A program made the position numbers and the translations under genes. 64,000 bases of DNA from Symsagittifera roscoffensis. Its lineage: Eukaryota; Xenacoelomorpha; Acoela; Convolutidae. Under the pieces are notes generated by a model, which worked only from the letters and a program-made list of their open reading frames with translations, was not told where the DNA came from and searched no databases. The stretch is taken from contig NC_087063.1 of assembly GCF_963678635.1 (NCBI RefSeq), forward strand, positions 4,686,580-4,750,579, given 5' to 3'. Positions 50,430 to 61,629 of this stretch are shown here, piece after piece (position 1 is the first letter of the stretch; each line of letters starts with the position of its first letter).

Positions 50430-51970
50430 TAAATCTAGCAGCATTAGTTAAGTTGCATCAAGACAGTTTGCCTCATGAAAATTTGAGTAAATAACGCACC
50501 CTTTAAAAAAATCAGGGGTAGTTTTTTTTTAGCACGCGTGGTATGATTTTTCTACGATTTCTGTTTTTCCAGAGTTCTAAGGTGGCCTTAGATAGTAACG
50601 TTGGTCAAGTTTTCATGTTGTTCTTTGTTTTAAACTCCAAATTCGCTACCTGGTGTTGTGTGAACTGAGCTCAATTAAATCTTCCCCTTGCATCTTCTCT
50701 GAAATTTTCATCTCTCATATTCAACTTAGCAAAATTAATATTCAGTTCAAAGTTGTTGATTCCTCTTCTTTGATATCTAAATGAGTGTGCTCTTTCGAAG
50801 TTCAAATAGATGGCAGACAAAAAGAAAACAGTTGATGTAGATAGTAGAATTCAAATGCTAGAAATAATCTTCTGGGGCGATTACCAACTCGGTATGTTGG
50901 CGGCTGTTTTTGGCATAGTATATTGCTGACTAAACAAGTTCACACAAAGTCCAAACAAGAAGCAGACAACAACAAGACAGTTGATACTAGATTACAAGCG
51001 TTGTTTGAGGGGTGATGGTAAAACTGCTCACATTCAGCTGCAACAAGGGCTGGGTAATGTACCATGTAATCCGACTTTTTGCTCTCTTTTGCGGTGAATT
51101 GGATGGCGGCGAAAGCTGTCAAAACTTTCTAATTGCCGCAAAACTTCTCTAATTGCTGTGGATTTGAAGTCCCAAGATTTTTTGTTATTTTTGGCGCTCA
51201 TGTTATAGGCAACGCTTTTTTGGAATACCAATTAATTGTTTTTTTGTTCTTCTGTTTTGTGATTAAGTGTACATTAGAATTGACTGCTAATAATTAGTAC
51301 ATAATAGTACAGAGCAGTGCCTCATATCGAAGTGACGGAATAAGAGACATTTAAATTAACCAGAAGCGTTCAATTAGCTGAAAGAAAGGATGACAAATAT
51401 ACAGTTTTATATAGTTTGAAGGTTTGTTTGGAATTTTCTTGTTAGTCGGTCACTTTGTAATGAGAATGGCTTCCTGGTTATATTGGATTTTTTTCAGATT
51501 TGAACCTATCCGTTTTTTTAATTGATGTGTAAATGCTAATGGAAATCATCTTTTCCCAGATTGCAAAATCAGTTATTCCCTTTTTTGAAGTACTGCTCCA
51601 GAAAGTCTTTTTTTGTGTTGGCTGTACTCAATTTGAGGAGAATAAACATTGTTACCGAAAAAAATTGTCATCGTGCGGTAGTTGAACTAGATTGTGTGGC
51701 TTTTTGGAAACATCTACTGTTATCGTTTGTTGTTCTTCTGATATGAAACGTTCCATTTCTTGTTCTTAGTATGAAATAAATTTTTTCTGAAGAAAATTGG
51801 GTTTAGTGATGAACTATTTTTATCCTCCAAGAAATCGAGACGAGAAGAGAAATTAATATTTTTTGCACGAATAGAGATTTTGTTTGGCGAATGCATAACT
51901 GGCAGGGTTTTTAAATGGATATTTTTTTACACAAGCAGAAAACAAAGAAATAAACAATTTTCGCGCATAT
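50430..51970. other. Non-coding stretch
   Basis: No supported gene. A short plus-strand frame at 50,811 (MADKKKTVDVDSRIQML...) ends at a GTATGT that could be a donor, but no partner exon is recognisable. Confidence 0.4.
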
Positions 51971-52509
51971 TATTTATGTTGGAGCAAACGAAAGAATTTT
52001 ATACCTCTACCGCTTTAAAGGCAGCTAATTTCTGTGCAATCAGTGCAGAAAGTTTCTGCGTGTATTCTAAGTTAAACAAATGAAAAATATGGGAAAATTA
52101 TAAATAGGAATAAGAAAACATGTTTTTTTCTCGTATTATCCAAGTTTTTTTGTAGGCCTTGGGACCTTTGATATTATGCAAGAATAGGGTAGTTGGAACT
52201 AAAATAACCTAAAAATGATTGAGAATTTAATTGGAAGGTCAGTTCTCTCATTCATTGTCAAGTGTAATTATGTTTCAAAAACGAAGAAGATTACCAATTG
52301 CTATCTACTTAGAAGCATTTTGTGAGTTTTTAGAAATCCGAATCTCGGCCAATAGGCTTTAAGATGATGCCACATTCGACTTCTTACAAGTTCTCCTTAA
52401 AGTTCCTAAATAGTTCAAAGACTGCAGATTTGATCTGATTTGAAAACAGTATTAGCCATAAATTAATCTTCATTAATATTTTTTCTAAATCTCGTACAAC
52501 TTTGGACAA

Positions 52510-52979
52510 TTAGGACTGCTTGTCAAATGTTTTACAGCATGTGGTTAGTATAAGATCAGCATGACTATCATCACCGAATCTGTGCCTTCTCATATCTGAA
52601 TCGCCAAAGTTTCCTAGAAGTCTCGCTTGTCCATCTACAGGCTTCACTGTAAACATCTTTAGTGCTTTCATCCAATTTTGCTGTTTCGTAAATCCAGGAG
52701 GACATTGTCCGTTTCGTTTGAGAGAAGACAAAAGCCATGAGAATGCCAGTGGTTTAACACTTCGAGATTCTTCCGAAGCAAGTGTAATTCTTCGTCTGTC
52801 ATCGATCGAAGCAAGTGTAATTCTTCGCCTGTGCTTGATTTATGTACAATAAATAGGAGTCCCAATAGCGCGAACAAAATAAGGATGGTCATTACAGAAA
52901 CCCCGCATAGAAAATTGTTCCGCAACTTGTGTAGGTGGATCTGTTGTTGAAGTTGTACCAAGTCGTTATGATGTTTCAT
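52510..52979 (-). pseudogene. Frameshifted member of the membrane/coiled-coil/ApeC-like family (copy 3)
   Basis: ATG at 52,979. The first frame gives a short basic N-terminus, a membrane segment (VMTILILFALLGLLFIV), two 11-residue repeats (EELHLLRSMTD type) and WHSHGFCLLSN. The conserved CPPGFT, GNFG and ADLILTTCCK part continues in a different frame (52,731-52,510). The shift is explained by a 5-bp tandem duplication, CGTTT CGTTT, at 52,710-52,719. Losing one unit would align it with copy 2. Either it is a pseudogene or the 5-bp repeat is a sequence error shared by both copies. Confidence 0.8.
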
Positions 52980-53257
52980 TGGATTTTTGTCAATTTTTTT
53001 CCTCCCGATTCTCGCTCTGTTGACTTCAAATTGTTGTCAGGTAGAAAACGAATTAAAAAATCTCATTTCAAATTTTTAGCAAGAATATTTTAAGTCATTT
53101 TCTGCACTTCATGCTGTTTACCCGGATTAAGCCAACTAACTCTTTGTTTGCACCTGATAATCTAATTTTTCTTTTTTTTTTCAAAAACTTTTTTCTGTGT
53201 CGAAAAAAAAACACCATGACATTTTTGTTTGTAGTCTTTAGTCTAGTTTCGTGCGAT

Positions 53258-53275
53258 TAGGTCTTATAAGACCTA
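53258..53275. repeat. 18-bp perfect palindrome
   Basis: TAGGTCTTATAAGACCTA is perfectly self-complementary. It is repeated at 54,591-54,608 because of the tandem duplication. Confidence 0.9.
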
Positions 53276-53842
53276 TTCGCTCGGGATTGAACGAAAAATT
53301 GTTCATTTATGTTGGAGCAAACGAAAGAATTTTATACCTCTACCGCTTTAAAGGCAGCTAATTTCTGTGCAATCAGTGCAGAAAGTTTCTGCGTGTATTC
53401 TAAGTTAAACAAATGAAAAATATGGGAAAATTATAAATAGGAATAAGAAAACATGTTTTTTTCTCGTATTATCCAAGTTTTTTTGTAGGCCTTGGGACCT
53501 TTGATATTATGCAAGAATAGGGTAGTTGGAACTAAAATAACCTAAAAATGATTGAGAATTTAATTGGAAGGTCAGTTCTCTCATTCATTGTCAAGTGTAA
53601 TTATGTTTCAAAAACGAAGAAGATTACCAATTGCTATCTACTTAGAAGCATTTTGTGAGTTTTTAGAAATCCGAATCTCGGCCAATAGGCTTTAAGATGA
53701 TGCCACATTCGACTTCTTACAAGTTCTCCTTAAAGTTCCTAAATAGTTCAAAGACTGCAGATTTGATCTGATTTGAAAACAGTATTAGCCATAAATTAAT
53801 CTTCATTAATATTTTTTCTAAATCTCGTACAACTTTGGACAA

Positions 53843-54312
53843 TTAGGACTGCTTGTCAAATGTTTTACAGCATGTGGTTAGTATAAGATCAGCATGACTA
53901 TCATCACCGAATCTGTGCCTTCTCATATCTGAATCGCCAAAGTTTCCTAGAAGTCTCGCTTGTCCATCTACAGGCTTCACTGTAAACATCTTTAGTGCTT
54001 TCATCCAATTTTGCTGTTTCGTAAATCCAGGAGGACATTGTCCGTTTCGTTTGAGAGAAGACAAAAGCCATGAGAATGCCAGTGGTTTAACACTTCGAGA
54101 TTCTTCCGAAGCAAGTGTAATTCTTCGTCTGTCATCGATCGAAGCAAGTGTAATTCTTCGCCTGTGCTTGATTTATGTACAATAAATAGGAGTCCCAATA
54201 GCGCGAACAAAATAAGGATGGTCATTACAGAAACCCCGCATAGAAAATTGTTCCGCAACTTGTGTAGGTGGATCTGTTGTTGAAGTTGTACCAAGTCGTT
54301 ATGATGTTTCAT
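53843..54312 (-). pseudogene. Frameshifted family member (copy 4, duplicate of copy 3)
   Basis: Identical to copy 3 in both partial frames, and carries the same 5-bp duplication at 54,043-54,052. It therefore arose after the frameshift, as part of the 1,333-bp tandem duplication. Confidence 0.8.
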
Positions 54313-54590
54313 TGGATTTTTGTCAATTTTTTTCCTCCCGATTCTCGCTCTGTTGACTTCAAATTGTTGTCAGGTAGAAAACGAATTAAAAAATCTCATT
54401 TCAAATTTTTAGCAAGAATATTTTAAGTCATTTTCTGCACTTCATGCTGTTTACCCGGATTAAGCCAACTAACTCTTTGTTTGCACCTGATAATCTAATT
54501 TTTCTTTTTTTTTTCAAAAACTTTTTTCTGTGTCGAAAAAAAAACACCATGACATTTTTGTTTGTAGTCTTTAGTCTAGTTTCGTGCGAT

Positions 54591-54608
54591 TAGGTCTTAT
54601 AAGACCTA
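54591..54608. repeat. 18-bp perfect palindrome (second copy)
   Basis: Same sequence as at 53,258-53,275, in the second duplication unit. Confidence 0.9.
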
Positions 54609-54829
54609 TTCGCTCGGGATTGAACGAAAAATTGTTCATTTATGTTGTGAAAAACTTAGTAAAAAATCTTGGAAAACTGATTTTGGAAGCTTCATTTTGC
54701 GCTTCTATACAATATTACCTTTCAAAAATTCTGAAATTTATTCTGCAAAAAAATTAAAACATTTTTCTGATTCTCTCTGTTTTTTTTACGGTTCGCCCGC
54801 TTCGGTGCATGCATTGGTTAAAAAAAATT

Positions 54830-55990
54830 TTCGGCCCTAATTGTTTCGGACTATATATTTTCGGCTTATTGACCTAATTTTGAGTAGTTTCGATGAAAAC
54901 ACATTTTTTGTGCGCCCCCTCCGGATCGCACAAAAAGCTCAACCTTAGCACAGAACTTATAGTTCAAAAGCTATTCATGTCATTTTCAATTTTGGTTTTA
55001 CGGGAATTTAGGCAAGAACTTGCAATGCTGTTTTTTATGTGGTATCGCAAGTTGTGCGAAGCCTCTGTGTAAAATTTGTGAAATTGCGTTTATCATTGAT
55101 TGTTTTCTGTAACTCAACATTTCCGTAAATGAGGGGTGTAAATTATTGATAGCTTCTGTATAATCAAGCATTGTGATTTTGCAAAGCATTGCAAAATATA
55201 AACTGAATAATCTGATGATATTATTAATATGATTGCTAGGCAAATAAAACGATAAGTCGTTATGACGACAAAGCATTTAGATTGCATCTTAAACTTTTTT
55301 AAAATCAAAGTCATGAAAAGTTAATCGGGATTAAACTGGTGAGATAAAAAAAGTTCTGAAATATTTCGACAAACTGACTGCCATCAGCGGAAAATCAATA
55401 TAAAGTCGTGTGATACTATTCAGATTCAGTCAGCTCAAACCATTTTTAGTGACTAAAAGGTTCTTCAGAATTGATTTCTTAACCTTGTCTTAGCTCACAT
55501 AAAAACTTCAATATACCTGAAAATTTATGCCCGAAGTAATTGAAGTTTTTTAAAGTAATGAACGTGGTAAAGACTCGTATATAGGTCTTGCTGTTTTTTT
55601 TTGTTTTTTTTTCTTCAGGAAATGCATGTAGGTATAATGCACTTTTTGAGTTCAATTGAAATGCATCTGCTGAAAGTGACGTAAATAGCCCTTACGAACG
55701 TGGAAATGGCGTGGAAGTGGAATTTGTTTTTAAGATTTCCCAGCGGAATAAAAACTTTATACCTATTGATCCAGTTTTTTCAAGGTGGGTTCATATTATC
55801 AAAGAAAGCGCTAATCTTAAATTAATCTACAAATTCAAAGAGCTTAAATGGCATCTATTTTTTTCTTTGGAATTCGAAAGTTTAGATTTTTTCAAGACTG
55901 TTTTTTTTTATGTTTACTTGCGCGCATTACTCTTTTCCAATCTTCGGTTGGCTATGTTTTTACATATTGAAATTTTGCAATGTCCTGAAA
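54830..55990 (+). repeat. Modular non-coding repeat, unit 8
   Basis: CGGCTTATTGACCTAATTTTGAGTAG (54,861) is followed by GGATCGCACAAAAAGCTC (54,923), hairpin remnant TATCGCAAGTTGTGCGAAG (55,042), GTAAAGACTCGTATATAGG (55,568), CAGCGGAATAAAAACTTTATACC (55,740), AAATTCAAAGAGCTTAAATGGC (55,830) and CTTTTCCAATCTTCGGTTGG (55,931). The order is conserved with units 1 and 7. Confidence 0.75.
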
Positions 55991-56272
55991 TTAAGTACCT
56001 TCAATAGCTGACGCCTTATATGCCGGATACCATAAAAATGCACCGAATTTTTGTCAATTGATTCGGCTACTGAAGAAACTGTCAGCTTTCTTTGCTCATG
56101 GTAACATGATAAATTTTTCACGAAGCAAACTGAGGCTGATATATTATTCTTGTTGAGGCCCAAAGTTTCACCAAAAATTTGAATGTATCTTTTGTATGTG
56201 TCATTAGTAGATCATCGGTCTTGGAGTTTCTCATTTTGGATTCTTAGTTAAGGCAGTTTTTGATGAAATTAA

Positions 56273-56461
56273 AAGTTTCTTGGATTTTTCTGTGCCTCTT
56301 CTCGAATTGCGTTGCTGAGTTTGAGTTTTCGTTCTACGGCAGAAAGCCAGGCTTGGATTCACATTTGTAACATTGCTCCACACCTGGCTTTCTCCCGTAG
56401 AACGAAAACACAAACTAGGTAAGCGCAATTTTAGAAGAGGAGCAGAAAAATCAAGAAAACT
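56273..56461. repeat. Foldback element with 79-bp inverted arms
   Basis: Left arm 56,273-56,351 and right arm 56,383-56,461 are inverted copies with few mismatches (core GTTTTCGTTCTACGG / CCGTAGAACGAAAAC, ending in AGAAAGCCAGG / CCTGGCTTTCT). The loop is 31 bases. It could be a MITE, or the folded transcript could be a small-RNA precursor. Any ORF drawn across it is incidental. Confidence 0.9.
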
Positions 56462-56820
56462 ATTATAATGCGTGATAGTGAGGTATCGATCAGTAAAGAA
56501 ACCATGAAAAACTGGAACGCTCTTAGTTTTTTTTATCTTATCAAGTTCGAAATTGATTTTTGTCAGTTTACTCTTCACATTTAATTAAAAATTCAATTAT
56601 TTGCAATTAATTAATTGATAGACTGGCCAATTCCAATTAATTAATTTCAGCAGTCCATTTTTTGAGAAAGCAGGATTTTTTGAGAAGCGGGACAGTGCCA
56701 ACTTACTTTTTTTGAATGGTTAATTATTCTGTTTTGTTTTGTTTTACACCAAGGAAACTATCGTCATCCCTTCCCCAAACAAACACAAGACAACTAATAA
56801 AAATAATAAGCAACTGTACA

Positions 56821-56854
56821 ACCTCCCCCCTTAATCATGGGGGGGGGGGGGGAG
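56821..56854. repeat. C-run/G-run inverted pair
   Basis: CCTCCCCCC is followed, after 9 bases, by G14 and AGG. It is self-complementary and could form a hairpin or quadruplex. G14 is also a likely slippage site. Confidence 0.7.
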
Positions 56855-57186
56855 GCTGTTCACGTGGTTCGAATTTAAATTTTTTGTCTACTTCGCAATG
56901 TAAAACTGCTGAGTTTTCCTAATTCTATGTTTCTTATCGACTTAATAGCTTTATCAGTTATATTGCATTATCAGTTGCATTTTTGTTCCAACCTGAGTGG
57001 GTTAAAATAACCATAAAAAGTTAAGCTCTTTTCCTTCAGCTCTTTTCCTTCATAAACGTGGTTTTCTGGAAAATTTGTTGCAATTCTTGGCGTCTTCCTC
57101 AGTATTTTTCTTTCAACCATTGGAAATGGGGAAGAAATTTGTTTTCAGGTGTTTTAGTTTTTTGTTTTATTTTGCACGCAAAATCA

Positions 57187-57410
57187 GGTACCACAAATGA
57201 GCAGACGCGGCCGAGTGGGTTAAGGCAAGCGTCTCTCAACACGAGGGTAGTGCGTACGAATTCCACTTCGGTCAGTTAGAGAGGTCACAGTGTCATCCGC
57301 CTCCTCAAGGTGGGACCGGCTGCGGATAAATGGGTGGCATCCCCCTCCCCCAAGGTTGGTCCTGCATTGAGTAGGACCGGTGGCAATAAAATAAAAAAGG
57401 TACCACAAAT
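57187..57410 (+). mobile_element. tRNA-derived SINE with 12-bp target duplication
   Basis: The body is 57,199-57,398 (200 bp). The head resembles a class II (Ser/Leu) tRNA: GACGCGGCCGAGTGG with TTAAGGC (A-box region), and GTACGAATTCC (diverged B-box) about 40 bases later. A GC-rich body follows (CCGCCTCCTCAAGG, TTGGTCCTGCATTGAG), and it ends in an AATAAAATAAAA tail. Perfect GGTACCACAAAT duplications lie at 57,187-57,198 and 57,399-57,410. Together these show retroposition by a LINE machinery. Confidence 0.9.
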
Positions 57411-57739
57411 AATCATATGACTAGGTTGAGGCATATATCATACGAAAGCCCTTTCAGTCGTGATTCGAAAGACATTAAGCATTTTCGTACAAATTGCAGT
57501 GTCGAGAAAAACCGGTCTGAAGTTTTTGGTTTTTCGTCTAATTTTGACCAAATAAAGTAATAATAACTTTTTAAATTGGTCATTTAGGCCATAAAATCTT
57601 TTGGCATACATTTGGCACTTTCCTCTCAAGAATTTTGTTTAAAAAATTTTAAAGTCTTCTCAACAAAAATAGAAAAAATTTCTAAATTAATTTTTTTTCA
57701 TTGTTATTCTGTGGTCGATTATGCCCAATTTACTAACTT

Positions 57740-59420
57740 TTCGCGCGTTTGTATAGTGTTCACGGTTTAACAACTTGTTTAATAGAATCACTTGGTATCT
57801 TGGTTCATAATGAATTCAAATTTCTAAGGGTCTCCGATACATTTAGTCTGGAGGTAACGAATACGCCAGGGACGGCAAAGTTCCTGGTTTTGAATCTGAC
57901 CAAGACCTGTTTTTTTTTTCAAACCGAAATGTTCCGTTCAAAAAAGTTGCTGGATTCTTATTTGTCTGCGTATCTTTTGTCGGCTTAGTTGCCACATTTA
58001 TTAATCTTTTTGCTGTCCGAAATTTTCATTGTATGGCTTTAAGTGTTTGAATTTTTTCTGCTGCTTGAAATTTTACTAGCTTTTGACTCGCATGTTCTTC
58101 TTGTTTTTGATTTTTTTTTCGCTGAAAAACATGGTTATGATCATATCGGCTTATGATTTCTGTTGAACCAAATGATTTTCGGCCCATTGTTTATCGGCTA
58201 AGTGGTCTGAATTAGTCGTTTCAAGGGTAACATAGTTTTTATCTCTGGATTGCACTAAATTTTCTTTTTTTCGAAGATTTTTTTTTGATTTTTTCTTGAT
58301 TTCCAAGAGGGTAAATAGAGATTATGGATTCTTGGTTTTTAAACCCGCCAAAACTTTCTGTAAGATCAGAGTTTTTGAAAAAAATGTTGTATTAAATTTT
58401 CAGTTTTTGTCGCAATCAAGGTTTTTGATTCATTTATAATTTAAAATTGCCTGGAATTAGTTTCGCCGCCGAATCGCACAAAACGTTAAATAACTCAGAG
58501 TAGAATTTACAGTTCAAAATTTTTTCATGACAACAATTTTATTTTCGCTCGGTAATTATTTTGATTTTTCATTAAACGCCGTCGAATGTTTTTCTGGACG
58601 TGTTTTCCGCACATAGAACATCCTTCCAGACAACATTTTGAAGTTTTTTTAGTTGTGGTTTCTTCAAAATTTTTCCGTTTTCTGCGGACTTAGTGATTTA
58701 TTCTCTTTTCTTTTCCTGTCTTCTAGCTTACAATACTTTTTTTTTCAATACTAGCTTTAGATCTGATCTAGTTCTTCCGACATTTTCGATTTTGTTATCG
58801 ATTTTTTTTGTGTTGTATCGCAAGTAGTGCGAAGCTCAGCTTCGCCTCTGTGTTCAAATTGCTTTTGTAAGAGACGGTGAACGTAGACTCTAATATAGGT
58901 GCCGATGAATTTTTTCCTGTTTTTTGGCAGAAAAAAAATCTTTAAATTTGTTCAGGCTCAGAGTAACTTTTTCGTGGTTCGACTTCGCAAATTGGGTTAA
59001 TATAATCAAAAAGGTGCCAAACATAAATTGTTTCAGAAACTCAAAGATCGTTAAGATCATCTATTTCTTTAATATTCGAAGCTAAGATATTTGAAAAATC
59101 ATTTTTTTTTTGCTGTTCCATTGCATTCATTGACTCTTTTCAAACTGCCTGTTGATGTTTTTACGCTTGTCGTTAGCAAGCGTCGTCAAATTGAAATAAA
59201 GACTTTTTCGTCTGCCTATGTTTACAACTGGTTCAATAAAATCACTTGAATGATTTGATAACCTTATTTGCAAGCAATTCAGTTTATCGCGCCTAGGCCG
59301 GCAAAGGTTGTAGTTTTGAATTGGCCCAGGATTCTTTTTTAAACTGGAAATTTACCGTTTCCAAATAATTGTCAGTCCATCGTCTGTCTGTTTTGTCGAC
59401 CTAGTTGCCACATAGGGATT
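57740..59420 (+). repeat. Modular non-coding repeat, unit 9 (most complete)
   Basis: The unit has AATAGAATCACTTGGTATC (57,781), tRNA-like block (57,840-57,910) and GTCGGCTTAGTTGCCACAT (57,979). Next come a TTTATCGGCTAAGTGG/TAGTCGTTTCAAGG block (58,190), GAATCGCACAAAACG (58,471) and the best hairpin TATCGCAAGTAGTGCGAAGC-TCA-GCTTCGCC (58,816). GTGAACGTAGACTCTAATATAGG (58,876), AAATTTGTTCAGGCTC (58,944) and AACTCAAAGATCG (59,038) follow. GCTTGTCGTTAGCAAGCG then leads into a second tRNA-like block at 59,280-59,340, so the cycle restarts. Confidence 0.8.
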
Positions 59421-60280
59421 TTTTATTGCACTGTAAGCAGTTGCTTCATAATTGAAAGTGTTTTTGACTTATTCCTGTAATTTGTAATTCTACTAGCTCT
59501 TGACTTTGTCTAATTTCTTTTTTTTCGGTCAAAAGCTTTATTCGGCCCAAGCAATAGATCCTAGATTTCAGTTTTTTGTTGTGATATTGAAGAGCACTTC
59601 GAAATATGATAAAGAGTCGGTTGGGTCAAATTTTAAGCTCTTGAAGTATGGATTTGAACTGCTTGGTAAAAAAATGTGTAAAACTTTCAACTTGAACTGC
59701 TTTGATAGACAGTTGAATGATGATGATGCCCAATTTTAAAAAATCTTTATAGAGATGAAAGTTGTCGAAAAGAGTACTAAAATGTTATACAAATTAAAAC
59801 GTAATAGTAAGAAATCTCCAGAAAAAAAGGGACAGTTTCTGAATCAAGAAGCATCAAATCTTGTGGCTGAATAGTTAAACCAAAAATTAAAAGCTGATAG
59901 CATCATCGATAATATTAAGTTTTCAAGCTTTTCAAAATGAAGTGAAGTCCTTGAAAGGTTCCATTCAATTTTTCTGAAAAGGTTTAAAACTTTTCATTGA
60001 AGGCAGATGCTTTAATGATTTTTTGAAGTTGGTAAGTTTTTTGGCAAGTATTTATGAGAGTTCTATTTTCAGTTAGAAATTACATTTGTATAAACAAGGC
60101 AAATGTTTTTAATGTTTCTTATTTGTGCTAAATTTTATGCATTATTTAATTGGCATTTTGCATTTCACTTGACATTGGTTGAAGAAATCTCTCTGTCCAG
60201 AAGCTTGAACAGCTTTAGAAGGGCAAACATCCGACATTTTTCACAAATTAAGGCAAAGGTTTTATTTCTACGGTTTGCTT
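59421..60280. other. Non-coding stretch
   Basis: No supported gene. An open frame at 59,500-59,739 shows no recognisable protein. Confidence 0.4.
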
Positions 60281-60284
60281 AAAA

Positions 60285-60405
60285 GATGCTGTGTTGGCCG
60301 CTTTCGCGTCGCTTCAACTTGTTGCGATTTTACCAACAGAAGCTAGCACTGTTTATGAAAATAAGAGCCGTAAAGCGGCGACGCGAGCATGGCGCCCCAA
60401 TCTGC
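60285..60405. other. Local GC-rich island
   Basis: CGCTTTCGCGTCGC at about 60,298 and CGGCGACGCGAGC at about 60,376 are partly complementary and CpG-rich in an otherwise AT-rich area. Function is unknown; it may be regulatory or an old insert. Confidence 0.4.
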
Positions 60406-60561
60406 AGTTTGCTAAATTAGAATTGGCTAATTGAGTTATGTCTTGTGTTTCAAATTCTTAAGTCATTTTGTTACGTAATTATTACATAATTATGGATGTT
60501 TTGGACAGTGGATGCTTGACTTATCGGGTGTTTGCACGATGTGTGCATTAGTGGAAGAGAA

Positions 60562-60617
60562 TATTTAAACATCACCGTTCGCGTTTGCTGAGAACATCAA
60601 CAATTGAAGATTTTGAT
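60562..60617 (+). promoter_or_regulatory. Candidate promoter and untranslated first exon
   Basis: TATTTAAA at 60,562-60,569 is followed about 48 bases later by a strong donor, GAT|GTAAGT, at 60,618. This fits a short untranslated exon. A partner acceptor (TTTCAACAG) ends at 63,577, just before the ATG of the Gln-rich protein gene. The link is inference only. Confidence 0.35.
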
Positions 60618-61319
60618 GTAAGTTTTCTTTTTCCACTAGTACTGTTTATGCTTTCGGTTGACTTTAAAAAATGAAAGGCTTAAAATTTTAAAAAATGTTG
60701 AACTTCAAAAATGGATTATAATTGTAGAGGAGTTAGTTTCAGGTAATGGTCTTTGAGGTCAATTGAAAAACTGACACTGAGAAATTTTTAATAGCTAAAT
60801 TATTATCCTTCGTGTTTTTTAACTGCCCCGCCTTTATCAAAACGTTTTAAGATGAAACTAGAGCGAATGAATAGTAATAAACCTAAGTAATTTTCTTAGT
60901 AATATTAGGAATTGAAACTGGTAACGATAACGCTTTGTGAATTTAGACGATAAGAACTGGGCCAACAATTTTTTTGGTTTAGAATGAAGTTGCACAAAAA
61001 CCAAAAGAGCAAAAGAGTATATTATCACAAACGATCAAAATTATTATTGTAAATTAATTATAAAACTTTACATCGGAACGTATATGTAGCTCTAGAAAAA
61101 CTTTTTGATTGTTGAGTGGGCGAAGGTTAAGCATTTTAATTTGAAGTTTGTTAGTAATAGCTATTATCCAGCGACCATTTTCGATGTATTTCTTTTTTGT
61201 TCTGGATTTCGTTTCTTTTTGAAGATTTGCAATGGTTCTTGATTTTTCGAAGCTTCTTCAGGCGATATAAGTTGAATCAACAGCATATAGTTTAATTAAT
61301 TTAATATAATTGATAAAAT

Positions 61320-61430
61320 ACTATTTTATGGAGAGGTGCAGTTCGACACTGCCTGGTGCTGCCAACCGCATCTGATAAGACAGGGACAGCACCTTAATCA
61401 AAAATGGGATATGATGATGATGAGGTTCGG
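61320..61430 (+). repeat. Possible SINE remnant
   Basis: GTGCAGTTCGACACTGCC is B-box-like. It is followed by a GC-richer body (CAACCGCATCTGATAAGACAG with GCACC) and an ATGATGATGATGA tail. No 5' half or target duplication is visible. Confidence 0.4.
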
Positions 61431-61629
61431 TGTAAATCCAGATAGGCCATCCACATAATCAAATAAGCTAAAGTAAATATAAAGTTAAAATTAATAAGGA
61501 ATTTTGGATTCATAAGTACCGATAGTTAACAATTTTAGACAGTTTAATGATGTCCTCGTTGACAACGTTACTACTCATTTACAAAAAAAACAACGGGAAA
61601 CAGTAAATTAAGTGTCAAAAAGAATTCAC

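Larger units (their letters stand above)
51972..54647. repeat. 1,333-bp direct tandem duplication, apparently identical
   Basis: Unit 1 starts at 51,972 and unit 2 at 53,305. The 10-bp ATTTATGTTG is found at the left edge, at the junction (53,305-53,314) and at the right edge (54,638-54,647), as expected for a microhomology-mediated duplication. I found no difference between units by eye, including homopolymer runs. It is either extremely recent or an assembly artefact. Confidence 0.95.

Noticed and set aside
50811-50931. Short plus-strand ORF MADKKKTVDVDSRIQML... with GTATGT donor
   Set aside because: No recognisable protein and no downstream exon found.
56231-56578. 115-codon minus-strand ORF
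   Set aside because: Runs across the foldback element; the peptide has no family features.
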